From Mobilisporobacter senegalensis (GTDB taxonomy: Bacteria; Bacillota; Clostridia; Lachnospirales; Lachnospiraceae), in assembly GCF_003752155.1 (NCBI RefSeq), contig NZ_RJVG01000003.1, forward strand, positions 62,001-126,000: DNA of 64,000 bases. The letters are read 5' to 3'. The notes under the pieces are model-generated. The model worked only from the letters and a program-made list of their open reading frames with translations. It searched no databases and was not told where the DNA came from. Made by a program: the position numbers and the translations under genes. Of this stretch, positions 36,269-44,177 are shown piece after piece (positions within the stretch are counted from its first letter, which is position 1; every line of letters begins with the position of its first letter).

Positions 36269-38311
36269 ATGGATTTTTTGCAATCTTTATTTTTTAAAAT
36301 ATTTTATATGAGTATCACAGCAAGTTATATTATTCTTGCAATATTGCTGATTCGTATCATGATAAGGAGAGCTCCTAAAAAATTTTCTTATCTATTATGG
36401 AGTGTTGTGGGATTCCGTCTGGTATGTCCAGTTTCTTTTTCTTCGATTTTCAGTATCTTTAATCTGAATCTACAATTAAGAAAAACGATGGGAAACAATG
36501 GTGAGACGATAAATTATATATCGAATCAGATGGATATGATGGAAGTACCTAAAACAATAACAGGAGCAGCATCTCAAAATGAAGTCATAAACAGCGATTT
36601 ACTGACAGTACCAACTGTAAATGTCAATCCTATAGAGATGTTAATTTACGGGGCAACACTGGTCTGGATCGCCGGAATAGCAATATTACTTATTTATAGC
36701 ACAATATCCTATATAAAACTAAAAAAACGTATATCCACCGCAGTTATTTTAAAAGAAAATATATATGAATGTGATAATATACCAACCCCGTTTGTTCTAG
36801 GAGTCATAAGACCTAAGATATATATTCCATTCCATTTATGTGAGAATGAAATCAGCTATATCCTGATGCATGAACAGTATCATATAAAACGGATGGACCA
36901 CATCATAAAACCATTTTCATTCCTTATACTATCCATATATTGGTTCAATCCCCTTGTCTGGATTTCGTATTATTGTATGAATAAGGATATGGAAATGAGT
37001 TGTGATGAAAAAGTTTTAAATGATATAGGTATATCTGTAAAGGGTGATTATAGTCAATCATTATTATCTTTTGCAGTAAACCGGAGATTTCCGGATTCAA
37101 ATCCCCTTGCTTTTGGTGAAATCAATGTAAAAGAAAGAATAAAAAATATACTGGATTTTAAAAAGCCCAGACTCTGGGTTTCCTTGATCATTGGTTCTGT
37201 TTGCATGCTTGTTGTGGTTGCCTGTGCAGCAAATCCTTATGAACCAGATAAATCTGCACGGACAGTAGTATCTAATGAAAATCCAGATTATATTAACCAG
37301 TTATATGCTTATAGAAATCCGTATATAGGCAATGTATCGGCAAATGGAAAAATATTAAATATTTTAGGAGTTTCAGAAAGACTTGGGAATTTCACCATTG
37401 AAATGGAAACTTCAGAAAAACCATATATTCTAAGACTCAATTTTCAGGAAGAAGTAACAGATATAGATACTTTTGACATAGAGATGTCGGGATATGCAAC
37501 ACTGCTCCTTGCTTTAATTGATAATGCAGATGAAATTCAATGGAGTTATCCTTATACCAGAGATGAGTCAATGACAAGGTACACGGTATATTGGAATCAG
37601 CAGAATCTTCAGGTAATGGGAATTGATGATATAAAAAGTTATGGCAAATCTGCTGATAAGATCAGGGAGTTAATGGAGTTTATAGATAAAGAGCTAAGTA
37701 CAATTTCCTATGAGAATAAAATATTGCAGCAAGATAAATATGAACTTGAAAATCTTCGAAATTTATATCAGTTAGATCAAAAATATGCAAGTTATCCTAA
37801 AGTAGCAGCAAGAGTTATCAGCAAAGAGACGAATAACTGGTATAATACATTTTTAATTGATAAGGGAACGGAAGATGGACTGGCTGTTGATATGAATGTA
37901 CTTGCAGGAAACGGACTTGTGGGTATCATAACGGAAGCAGGAAAAAACTATTCCAGAGTACGTTCTATTATAGATGATAGTAGTAATGTAAGTGGAATGT
38001 TCTTAAAGACTTCGGATACTTGTATCGTAACAGGCAGTCTGAAATTAATAGACAGTGGCTTAATTCAGGTAAGCCATATTTCAAAAGATGCAGACGTTAA
38101 GGATGGTTATGAGATTGTAACTTCTAACATTAGTGATAAATATTTACAGGGTATTCTAATAGGATACATCAGTGATATCACTGTAGATGCTAATAATATG
38201 ACAAAGTCAGGTTATTTAACGCCGGCAGTAAATTTTAATCGATTGGATACTGTATTAATTATTACTGAATTAAAAGAAAATACAGAAGAATTGAAAGAAA
38301 TGATGAAATAA
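36269..38311 (+). CDS. BlaR1-like M56 protease fused to the MreC C-terminus
   Basis: A 680-residue chimera. Residues 1-474 are a BlaR1/MecR1-type sensor: four membrane segments, the cytoplasmic zinc protease site HEQYH (201-205) with EMSCDE downstream, and after the fourth membrane helix (~309-325) the start of a DUF4825-like extracytoplasmic region. Residues 475-680 are identical to MreC 84-289. The join (37690/37691) keeps the frame, so one continuous product is possible. The native 3' part of the gene continues after the insert at 38404. The start at 36269 follows AAGGAGGAG. It may be a disrupted gene or a new sensor with an MreC ectodomain; an assembly error must also be considered. Confidence 0.85.
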   Translation: MDFLQSLFFKIFYMSITASYIILAILLIRIMIRRAPKKFSYLLWSVVGFRLVCPVSFSSIFSIFNLNLQLRKTMGNNGETINYISNQMDMMEVPKTITGAASQNEVINSDLLTVPTVNVNPIEMLIYGATLVWIAGIAILLIYSTISYIKLKKRISTAVILKENIYECDNIPTPFVLGVIRPKIYIPFHLCENEISYILMHEQYHIKRMDHIIKPFSFLILSIYWFNPLVWISYYCMNKDMEMSCDEKVLNDIGISVKGDYSQSLLSFAVNRRFPDSNPLAFGEINVKERIKNILDFKKPRLWVSLIIGSVCMLVVVACAANPYEPDKSARTVVSNENPDYINQLYAYRNPYIGNVSANGKILNILGVSERLGNFTIEMETSEKPYILRLNFQEEVTDIDTFDIEMSGYATLLLALIDNADEIQWSYPYTRDESMTRYTVYWNQQNLQVMGIDDIKSYGKSADKIRELMEFIDKELSTISYENKILQQDKYELENLRNLYQLDQKYASYPKVAARVISKETNNWYNTFLIDKGTEDGLAVDMNVLAGNGLVGIITEAGKNYSRVRSIIDDSSNVSGMFLKTSDTCIVTGSLKLIDSGLIQVSHISKDADVKDGYEIVTSNISDKYLQGILIGYISDITVDANNMTKSGYLTPAVNFNRLDTVLIITELKENTEELKEMMK

Positions 38312-38402
38312 TGAAAGAGTTTTGCGTATGAAACGTTTTGGCATCATGCTAATTATTATAATACTATGTTTTTTATTACAGAGTACTTTTTTTCAAGCAT
38401 TG
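37689..38402 (+). repeat. Inserted copy of the mreC/mreD segment
   Basis: A 714-bp copy of 8997-9710, without gaps, differing only at 38318 (A for G). It is flanked by host-gene sequence on both sides that joins in frame once the copy is removed (gat aaa before, aat tta aaa gaa after). No terminal inverted repeats, transposase or clear target duplication exist. The copy also carries the mreD start, giving a small frame of about 38 codons (38328 to 38444) with one membrane helix. Confidence 0.95.
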
Positions 38403-38403
38403 A

Positions 38404-38655
38404 AATTTAAAAGAACAGGCTGTTATTATGGAAGTAAACCATGATCTATATACTGCAGCAGAGATAGCAGAGGCAGAAGAAGCCGGTAAACCAATTCCTA
38501 AAGAGAAACAGACCAGTACAATGTATGAGATATATTTTGCAAGAGAAAAGGGCAAAGGGGCCTATTGTATCTTTCTGAATAAAGAATATTTTACTTTAGA
38601 GTCTGTAGAAGTATTGGCAGAAAGTGTAGAATTTACAGAAAAAGCTTTTCAATGA
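38404..38655 (+). pseudogene. Severed 3' end of the BlaR1-like gene
   Basis: In the frame starting at 38404 the sequence reads NLKEQAVIMEVNHDLYTAAE and runs 83 codons to TGA 38653-38655. Joined to codon 474 at 37690 it would complete a DUF4825-type M56 protein of about 557 residues. An internal ATG (38428) could start a 75-residue piece, but it has no ribosome site. It is therefore best read as the separated tail of the interrupted gene. Confidence 0.8.
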
Positions 38656-38659
38656 ATGA

Positions 38660-38944
38660 ATGGTAAAGAAGCTATTATCGGATAATGTCAGTTATAATCT
38701 TATTAAGAATATTGCATCATATCCAGAAAAGATAATTGAAGCAGCAAAACGGTATGAACCATCAATTATTTCAAGATATATTATTAATTTATCCTCGGCG
38801 TTTAATAAATTCTATCACGAATGTAACGTTATGAATGCAGAGGTTGAATTGAGAGAATCCCGTTTAATACTTGTTGATTTAACACAAAAGATAATTAAAG
38901 ATACAATGGGGTTACTTGGAATTGAGTGTCCAGAGGAAATGTGA
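38660..38944 (+). pseudogene. Fragment resembling the C-terminus of arginyl-tRNA synthetase
   Basis: A 94-residue frame whose residues match the DALR anticodon-binding domain of ArgRS: IASYPEKIIEAAKRYEPSII, SRYIINLSSAFNKFYHECNV, then RLILVDLTQKIIKDTMGLLG. The catalytic core (HIGH and related motifs) is missing, and there is no clear ribosome site. It begins four bases after the stop of the severed M56 gene. It may be a translocated 3' fragment of argS or a rare stand-alone DALR protein. Confidence 0.7.
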
Positions 38945-39473
38945 TTCATTAAGCTTGATTCATATAAGAAATTTACAACAGTATAACAATTAAATGTTAT
39001 TATTATACTGTTGTAAATGGAACTTAAGGATCTTTAGAAGAATTGACTGAGGAATCAGTATAAAATATAATATTCATACTTTATAAAGCATATTATTAAC
39101 TCATTGGAGCTATTTAATATGCTTTAATTTTATAGTAAGAAGCAGTAAATACAACAGTATAACATATTGATTGCAATGTTATACCATAATTCCGTCATAA
39201 GAAAGGCTCGTATAGACATAGTTTATAAATGTCTATAAATCCAAGTATGGAGCTGTTAACTTATTTGCCATGAAAAATAAAATTGTTTTAAAATATTCGA
39301 TGTTTGTCCAAAAAATTGTTGGAAAATAGAAAGTTAATAAAGATATTTAGGAAAATAGTGTATTTAATGGTAAAATAATCTGATTAATTGGTTGTAAAAA
39401 AAACTTAATCAGATTATAATAATAAAATAGAGTAATACAATACAAATAATATTATATAAAAAGGGGGAATTAA
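38945..39473. other. Intergenic region with four dyads
   Basis: No gene. It holds a 16-bp perfect stem (38971-38986 with 39003-39018), a GTATAACA/TGTTATAC dyad (39157-39164 with 39177-39184), a tatagacat/atgtctata dyad (39211-39219 with 39229-39237) and an 11-bp stem (39377-39387 with 39405-39415) 58 bases before korA. None has a normal T-run, so they look like protein sites or RNA structures rather than terminators. Confidence 0.55.
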
Positions 39474-41147
39474 ATGTACAATATTTTGATTGGAGGAGCG
39501 GCAGGTCAAGGTATCGATACAGCAGTAGGTATTTTAGAGAAATTACTTAAGAAATCAGGTTATTTCGTATACACTACAAGAGATTTTATGTCCCGGGTAC
39601 GTGGAGGTCATAATTTTTCAGTCATTCGATTCGGTGATGAAATCATTACATCCCACATTGATCATTTTGATGGAATTATTGCATTGAATGGTGAAACAAT
39701 TATATTACATAAAGATAAATTAAATGAGAACGGTTTTATTCTTTGCGATAATAAAATATTAACCGATGAACCAAAAGCGATTAAACTGGATATGGATAAA
39801 ATGGCACAGGAACTTGGCAATATACGTGTCGCAGGCAGCATTGCAATTGGAGCTGTTCTAAAATTATTTGGAGAAAATCTGGATCATGTGGAAGAGGTAA
39901 TGAAATCTTCTGTAAAACAGCCATATTTAGAAATAAATATAGAAGCAATCAATCTAGGGTTTGGCAGCGTGGATGAAAGGTTTAAACATATTGATGGAAA
40001 TTTCAGCAATTGGATCATGTTATCAGGCAGTAAATCATTAGCACTGGGAGCGATTGCAGCTGGTCTTAAATTTTATTCAGCCTATCCTATGTCACCCTCT
40101 ACAACGATTATGGAATATTTGGCTTCAAAAAGCGTTGATGCCCAGTTGGTAGTGGAACAGGCAGAAGATGAAATCGCAGCCATCAATATGGCAATAGGTG
40201 CTTCCTTTGCAGGGGCACGTGCAATGACAGGAACGTCTGGGGGCGGATTTTGCCTAAAAGTTGAAGCATTAGGGTTAGCTGGTATTGCAGAGATTCCTTT
40301 AGTAGTGGTAGATGTACAACGCCCCGGACCAGCGACCGGATTACCTACCAGAACAGAACAAAGTGATCTGAAGTTCGTAATATCGGCAGCACAAGGAGAA
40401 TTTCCAAGAATGGTAATTGCATTAAGAAATCATAAAGATGCATTTTATCAAACAATCAGGGCCTTTTCTATTGCAGAGAAATATCAGATACCTGTCATCA
40501 TACTAAGTGACCAGTATCTTGGTGATTCTACAGCAAGTGTGGAGCCATTTGATCTGGAATCCATAACGATGGATGAACCAAAGGTATCAGAGGAGGATTA
40601 TGCTAATTATTTGCGCTACAGATTCACAGAAGATGGCATATCACCCAGACTCATTCCTGGTAAGACAAAGAATTTTGTGGCGGCAGATAGTGACGAACAT
40701 GATGAAAGAGGCTGGATCACTGAATCAGCTAAAATGCGCGTGGATATGATGGATAAGCGAATGAAGAAGCTGATTAAATTAGAAGAAGAATTATTAGAAC
40801 CTGATTTTATAGGCGGGGAATCTTGTGAAGTCTTAATAGTTGGCTGGGGTTCAACTTATGGACCAATTGCAGAAGCAATTAGGGTTTTAAACCAAAAAGA
40901 AGAAGGAAAATATGGTGCATTAGTCTTTGGAGATATATATCCACTTCCCAAAAAACTGTTGGAAAAAATGGCGTCATCTGCTAAAAAGGTCATTAATGTG
41001 GAACAGAATGCAACTGGTCAATTAGCAGGCTTAATCCGGGAGGAGACCGGAATCCAATGTTCCCACAGCATACTTAAATATGATGGAAGACAGATCTCCG
41101 GAGAAGAAATCGTAAAAGAACTTCTGGGAGGTGATATGAATGACTAA
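39474..41147 (+). CDS. korA: 2-oxoacid:ferredoxin oxidoreductase, gamma-alpha fusion
   Basis: A 557-residue subunit. Residues 1-170 are the gamma domain (GGAAGQGIDTAVGILE, RDFMSRVRGGHNFSV). The alpha pyrimidine-binding domain follows (SGSKSLALGAIAAGLKFYSA, YPMSPSTTIMEYLA, VEQAEDEIAAINMAIGASFA), with a transketolase-C-like end (LIVGWGSTYGPIAEA). With KorB it oxidises a 2-oxoacid to acyl-CoA using ferredoxin. The substrate (2-oxoglutarate, pyruvate or branched-chain) is not certain. AAGGGGG precedes the ATG. Confidence 0.88.
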   Translation: MYNILIGGAAGQGIDTAVGILEKLLKKSGYFVYTTRDFMSRVRGGHNFSVIRFGDEIITSHIDHFDGIIALNGETIILHKDKLNENGFILCDNKILTDEPKAIKLDMDKMAQELGNIRVAGSIAIGAVLKLFGENLDHVEEVMKSSVKQPYLEINIEAINLGFGSVDERFKHIDGNFSNWIMLSGSKSLALGAIAAGLKFYSAYPMSPSTTIMEYLASKSVDAQLVVEQAEDEIAAINMAIGASFAGARAMTGTSGGGFCLKVEALGLAGIAEIPLVVVDVQRPGPATGLPTRTEQSDLKFVISAAQGEFPRMVIALRNHKDAFYQTIRAFSIAEKYQIPVIILSDQYLGDSTASVEPFDLESITMDEPKVSEEDYANYLRYRFTEDGISPRLIPGKTKNFVAADSDEHDERGWITESAKMRVDMMDKRMKKLIKLEEELLEPDFIGGESCEVLIVGWGSTYGPIAEAIRVLNQKEEGKYGALVFGDIYPLPKKLLEKMASSAKKVINVEQNATGQLAGLIREETGIQCSHSILKYDGRQISGEEIVKELLGGDMND

Positions 41148-41991
41148 TAATAATTTTCAAAAATATGAAACAGCCTGGTGTCCGGGGTGTGGAAACTTTA
41201 GCATTCTGGATTGTCTAAAGACCGCCCTTGAAGAATTAGAAAAAGACCCATACGAAGTGCTGATGGTGGCAGGTATCGGTCAGGCTGCGAAAACACCCCA
41301 ATATATAAGTGCCAATAGTTTTTGCGGACTCCATGGAAGGTCATTGCCGGCTGCTGTAGCGGCTAAGATCGCAAATGAGAAACTTACTGTAATTGTAAAT
41401 ACTGGCGATGGGGATTCTTATGGTGAAGGGGGAAATCATTTTATACATAATATTCGCAGAAATGTGGATATCACTCATTTTGTCCATGATAACCAGATCT
41501 ATGGACTGACCAAGGGGCAGGCATCCCCTACCTCAGGAGAAGGTCAGGTGACAGAGGTCCAGACTACCGGTAATATCAATACACCTCTTAATCCGGTACT
41601 TATGGCAATTGCAGCCGGAGCAGGGTTTGTGGCAAGAGCCTTTAGCGGTGACAGGGAACACCTTGTACGGATTATGAAACAGGCAATTCTACATAAAGGA
41701 TATGCTATTGTTGATATTCTGCAACCATGTATCAGCTTTAATAAAGTAAATACATTTACTTATTACAAAAATCGTGTATATCATATTGAAGATGATTACG
41801 ATCCAACCAATAAAATAATGGCAATTGAAAGAGCCATGGAATTTGATGATAAAATTCCAATTGGGGTTATCTATCAGGAAGAGAAGCAGACATATCATGA
41901 GAAGAATAAGGTATTATGTGAAGGAGAACCCTTATTAGACAGAAAAATAGATATGAATGTTATTAAAAAGTTTATTTCTGAATTGAAATAG
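41140..41991 (+). CDS. korB: 2-oxoacid:ferredoxin oxidoreductase, beta subunit
   Basis: A 283-residue beta subunit. The iron-sulfur/ThDP N-terminal motif WCPGCGNFSILD is present, followed by the ThDP-binding motif NTGDGDSYGEGGNHFIHNIR. It overlaps korA by eight bases. No separate ferredoxin-like delta subunit is encoded next to it, as in the two-gene Kor type. Confidence 0.9.
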   Translation: MTNNNFQKYETAWCPGCGNFSILDCLKTALEELEKDPYEVLMVAGIGQAAKTPQYISANSFCGLHGRSLPAAVAAKIANEKLTVIVNTGDGDSYGEGGNHFIHNIRRNVDITHFVHDNQIYGLTKGQASPTSGEGQVTEVQTTGNINTPLNPVLMAIAAGAGFVARAFSGDREHLVRIMKQAILHKGYAIVDILQPCISFNKVNTFTYYKNRVYHIEDDYDPTNKIMAIERAMEFDDKIPIGVIYQEEKQTYHEKNKVLCEGEPLLDRKIDMNVIKKFISELK

Positions 41992-42057
41992 ACCACAAGA
42001 AATCCTATATAGGATACTATTTATGATATAATGAAATAGCTGATAATCCATAAAAAC

Positions 42058-42097
42058 ACAATGGTATAACTAATAAAGATATTTGTTATACCATTGT
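42058..42097 (+). promoter_or_regulatory. Dyad between korB and ndk
   Basis: A 13-bp perfect stem, acaatggtataac (42058-42070) with gttataccattgt (42085-42097), 14-base loop, no T-run. Its core matches the GTATAAC/GTTATAC dyads at 34328 and 39157. Confidence 0.5.
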
Positions 42098-42197
42098 ATA
42101 ATTGAAAGATGTTTTAATGTTTTGGACAAGAACTGATGTATCAAGATAAGGGTAATAGTTAATAATTCTATTATAAATTGAAAGGTGAAGAAACGAT

Positions 42198-42614
42198 ATG
42201 GAAAGAACTCTTGTTATTATTAAGCCAGAAGCTGTAATTAAGAAGTTAGTAGGTAAAATTATTTCCATTTATGAGGATAATCGCTTAGATATTATTCATG
42301 CCCACAGAGTTTTGCCAACAAAAGAAGTGTTAGAAAAGCATTACGATGCTCATAAAGGAAAAGAATTTTATGATAGTCTGATTGATTTCATGTCTTCTTC
42401 CGAAGTAATGGTATTGATACTGGAAGGTGAAAATGTAGTAAACATTGTCAGAGAGATTAATGGCTCTACGAATCCTTTAAAAGCAAAACCAGGGTCAATA
42501 CGATATATGTTCGGAGAAACAATCCAAAAAAATGCTGTCCACGGCTCAGAATCCATAGAGATAGCAGCTAAAGAAATTGATATATGGAGAGACTTAATAA
42601 GATTTGAAAGTTAA
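42198..42614 (+). CDS. ndk: Nucleoside-diphosphate kinase
   Basis: A 138-residue NDK. The N-terminus TLVIIKPEAV is typical, and the catalytic histidine is in NAVHGSESIEIAAKEI near the C-terminus. It equalises NTP pools by phosphohistidine transfer. It is single and ends with a strong terminator. Confidence 0.95.
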   Translation: MERTLVIIKPEAVIKKLVGKIISIYEDNRLDIIHAHRVLPTKEVLEKHYDAHKGKEFYDSLIDFMSSSEVMVLILEGENVVNIVREINGSTNPLKAKPGSIRYMFGETIQKNAVHGSESIEIAAKEIDIWRDLIRFES

Positions 42615-42656
42615 AGGCTTCAACATCTGACAGTGTAAATTATTTTAATCAATGAA

Positions 42657-42687
42657 CCAGTAGATTTAAAAATCTACTGGCTTTTTT
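42657..42687 (+). terminator. Terminator after ndk
   Basis: An 11-bp stem ccagtagattt (42657-42667) with aaatctactgg (42670-42680), then CTTTTTTT. A degenerate copy stands at 61773-61806 before the second toxin module. Confidence 0.9.
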
Positions 42688-42803
42688 TATGTCAGGGTCA
42701 TGAAGAATGCTTTATTTTGGGTAAAATAGGTCGGTTAATAAAAGAAGAATAGTATATTGACTTAAGACGGATCAAAAATTTATATTATTACATAAAAAAG
42801 TCC

Positions 42804-42854
42804 TTGACTTTAACAGATTAATTAGGTGCAAAATAATTATGTAAAAATATTACA
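42804..42854 (+). promoter_or_regulatory. Regulatory region of toxin module 1
   Basis: TTGACT (42804-42809) is followed by a stretch also found before module 2 (GATTAATTAGGTGCAA type) and by the dyad TGTAA-aaata-TTACA (42840-42854). No good -10 at the usual distance is visible, so another sigma factor or an activator may be used. The same elements stand at 61880-61928. Confidence 0.5.
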
Positions 42855-42921
42855 CAATATCAAAGGTTTCTCTGGTGTAATATATGTATTTTGATTAATA
42901 AGGAAAGAGGGGTAAACAGAT

Positions 42922-43602
42922 ATGGTAGAAATGAATAAGAATGATATGAATATGCTGATGTGGAAAGATAAAGTTGGCAGTTTAGGGTATTTTTCCAATA
43001 GCATTACTAAAAGTACAGCAGTCAATTTTGGCTGGTATTACCAAAGGGACTTAAACTTTTTATATGAGATCCTTGGAGGGCTGGAAGTAGGAGATGTGGT
43101 ATTGCATGATCAAAAAAAGGGCATGAAATTTAAAAAGCAGAATGACAACTGTTTCCTATCAGTTAATAATCAACAACAGATTGAATTAAATAAAACGGAT
43201 ATGAAAGAATTTATAATTTCCCTTATTCTGATCATGGAAGATATTTTGCCATTAGGAAGTGTTGTAGATCTGAAAAAAGAATATTTTACAAATGAGATAT
43301 TAAAAAGTAAAGCAGAAAAAGTAAGGATGATTATTACACATCGCTTTTTAAGTAAAGACGGAGCAGATATCTACTTCCCTTATGCAGGAGTTGTCTACCC
43401 GACAGGTATGCTGGGACGGGGTGAAGTACTCTATTTTACTCCGGGATTAATAGAAGCAGTAATATATAGAGGATTTGAGGATATACAGGAGGTAGCCTAC
43501 GTCAGCCAGATGAAACGGGAATATATTCTGGAGAAAAATATGATCTCCTGTGGTTTTGTACATAAGGAGAAGGTCGAAGCATTTATGGGGAATGGGAGGT
43601 AA
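42922..43602 (+). CDS. DUF4176-type protein, toxin module 1
   Basis: A 226-residue protein resembling DUF4176 proteins, which occur beside LXG-type toxins of Firmicutes type VII secretion loci. Recognisable parts are LIMEDILPLGSVVDLKKEYF (~107-126), ITHRFLSKDGADIYFPYAGVVYP and GRGEVLYFTPGLI. An adaptor or chaperone role is possible but not proven. It heads a four-gene set (42922-45746) and has a close paralogue at 61966. Confidence 0.7.
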   Translation: MVEMNKNDMNMLMWKDKVGSLGYFSNSITKSTAVNFGWYYQRDLNFLYEILGGLEVGDVVLHDQKKGMKFKKQNDNCFLSVNNQQQIELNKTDMKEFIISLILIMEDILPLGSVVDLKKEYFTNEILKSKAEKVRMIITHRFLSKDGADIYFPYAGVVYPTGMLGRGEVLYFTPGLIEAVIYRGFEDIQEVAYVSQMKREYILEKNMISCGFVHKEKVEAFMGNGR

Positions 43603-43607
43603 TAAAA

Positions 43608-43925
43608 TTGGGAAATACATCAGAGGATACGATAGTCATAAAAACAGAAGACCTGGAGGAACAGCTGATAATATTAAAAAATAGTATTGAACAGATCAGA
43701 CCCTATAATGAAACTTATCTAAAGAAAATAATAACAGATATTGAAAATATGAACTCAGATTTTATATCAAAGATAGAGAAAGTACTTTCCAATATGACAG
43801 ATACAAAAGCACCTGCATTAATGAATAAACTGGATACCTATGTTAACTATGTTGAAACAACAGTCAAAACCTTTCATGGTACAGACACTACAATAGCAGA
43901 TGTAATAAATAAGGATGAGGAGTGA
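43608..43925 (+). CDS. Small helical partner protein, toxin module 1
   Basis: A 105-residue, mostly helical protein starting with TTG behind GGGAGG. Its helix-loop-helix character, small size and place just before a secreted toxin are like the WXG100/Lap-type partners of LXG proteins, although no WXG motif is present. It overlaps the following gene region closely. The paralogue in module 2 is frameshifted. Confidence 0.55.
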   Translation: MGNTSEDTIVIKTEDLEEQLIILKNSIEQIRPYNETYLKKIITDIENMNSDFISKIEKVLSNMTDTKAPALMNKLDTYVNYVETTVKTFHGTDTTIADVINKDEE

Positions 43926-43929
43926 TCAT

Positions 43930-44142
43930 ATGGCTGGATATACCCATGGAACATCAAGAAGATATATAAGTTTATACAGGGAATCAATAGAGAAAACGAT
44001 AGCAGGTGTAAATAAAAATTTCAGACAGATGGATTTTGAAAATGCTGATGCGAAGAATGAGATGGAAGAACATATCAATAATATAATAACCTATTGCAAT
44101 CAATTATTATATGAATTGGACAGTATTTTCCTTATGGATTAA
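43930..44142 (+). CDS. Second small helical partner, toxin module 1
   Basis: A 70-residue protein, predicted helical hairpin (RRYISLYRESIEKTIAGVNK, then NEMEEHINNIITYCNQLLYE). The ATG at 43930 follows AGGAGTGATCAT. The paralogue at 62968 is nearly identical over its length. It probably pairs with the N-terminal helical domain of the toxin for export, by analogy with LXG partner proteins. Confidence 0.6.
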   Translation: MAGYTHGTSRRYISLYRESIEKTIAGVNKNFRQMDFENADAKNEMEEHINNIITYCNQLLYELDSIFLMD

Positions 44143-44177
44143 GGAGGAAAATAATAACAGAAAAAGGAGGGGAAAAG

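Noticed and set aside
36269-38311. Normal BlaR1 with a penicillin-binding sensor domain
   Set aside because: The C-terminal part is MreC sequence and lacks SxxK-type sensor motifs; the native tail is DUF4825-like.
37689-38402. Insertion sequence as the cause of the mreC copy
   Set aside because: There is no transposase, terminal inverted repeat or target duplication at either end.
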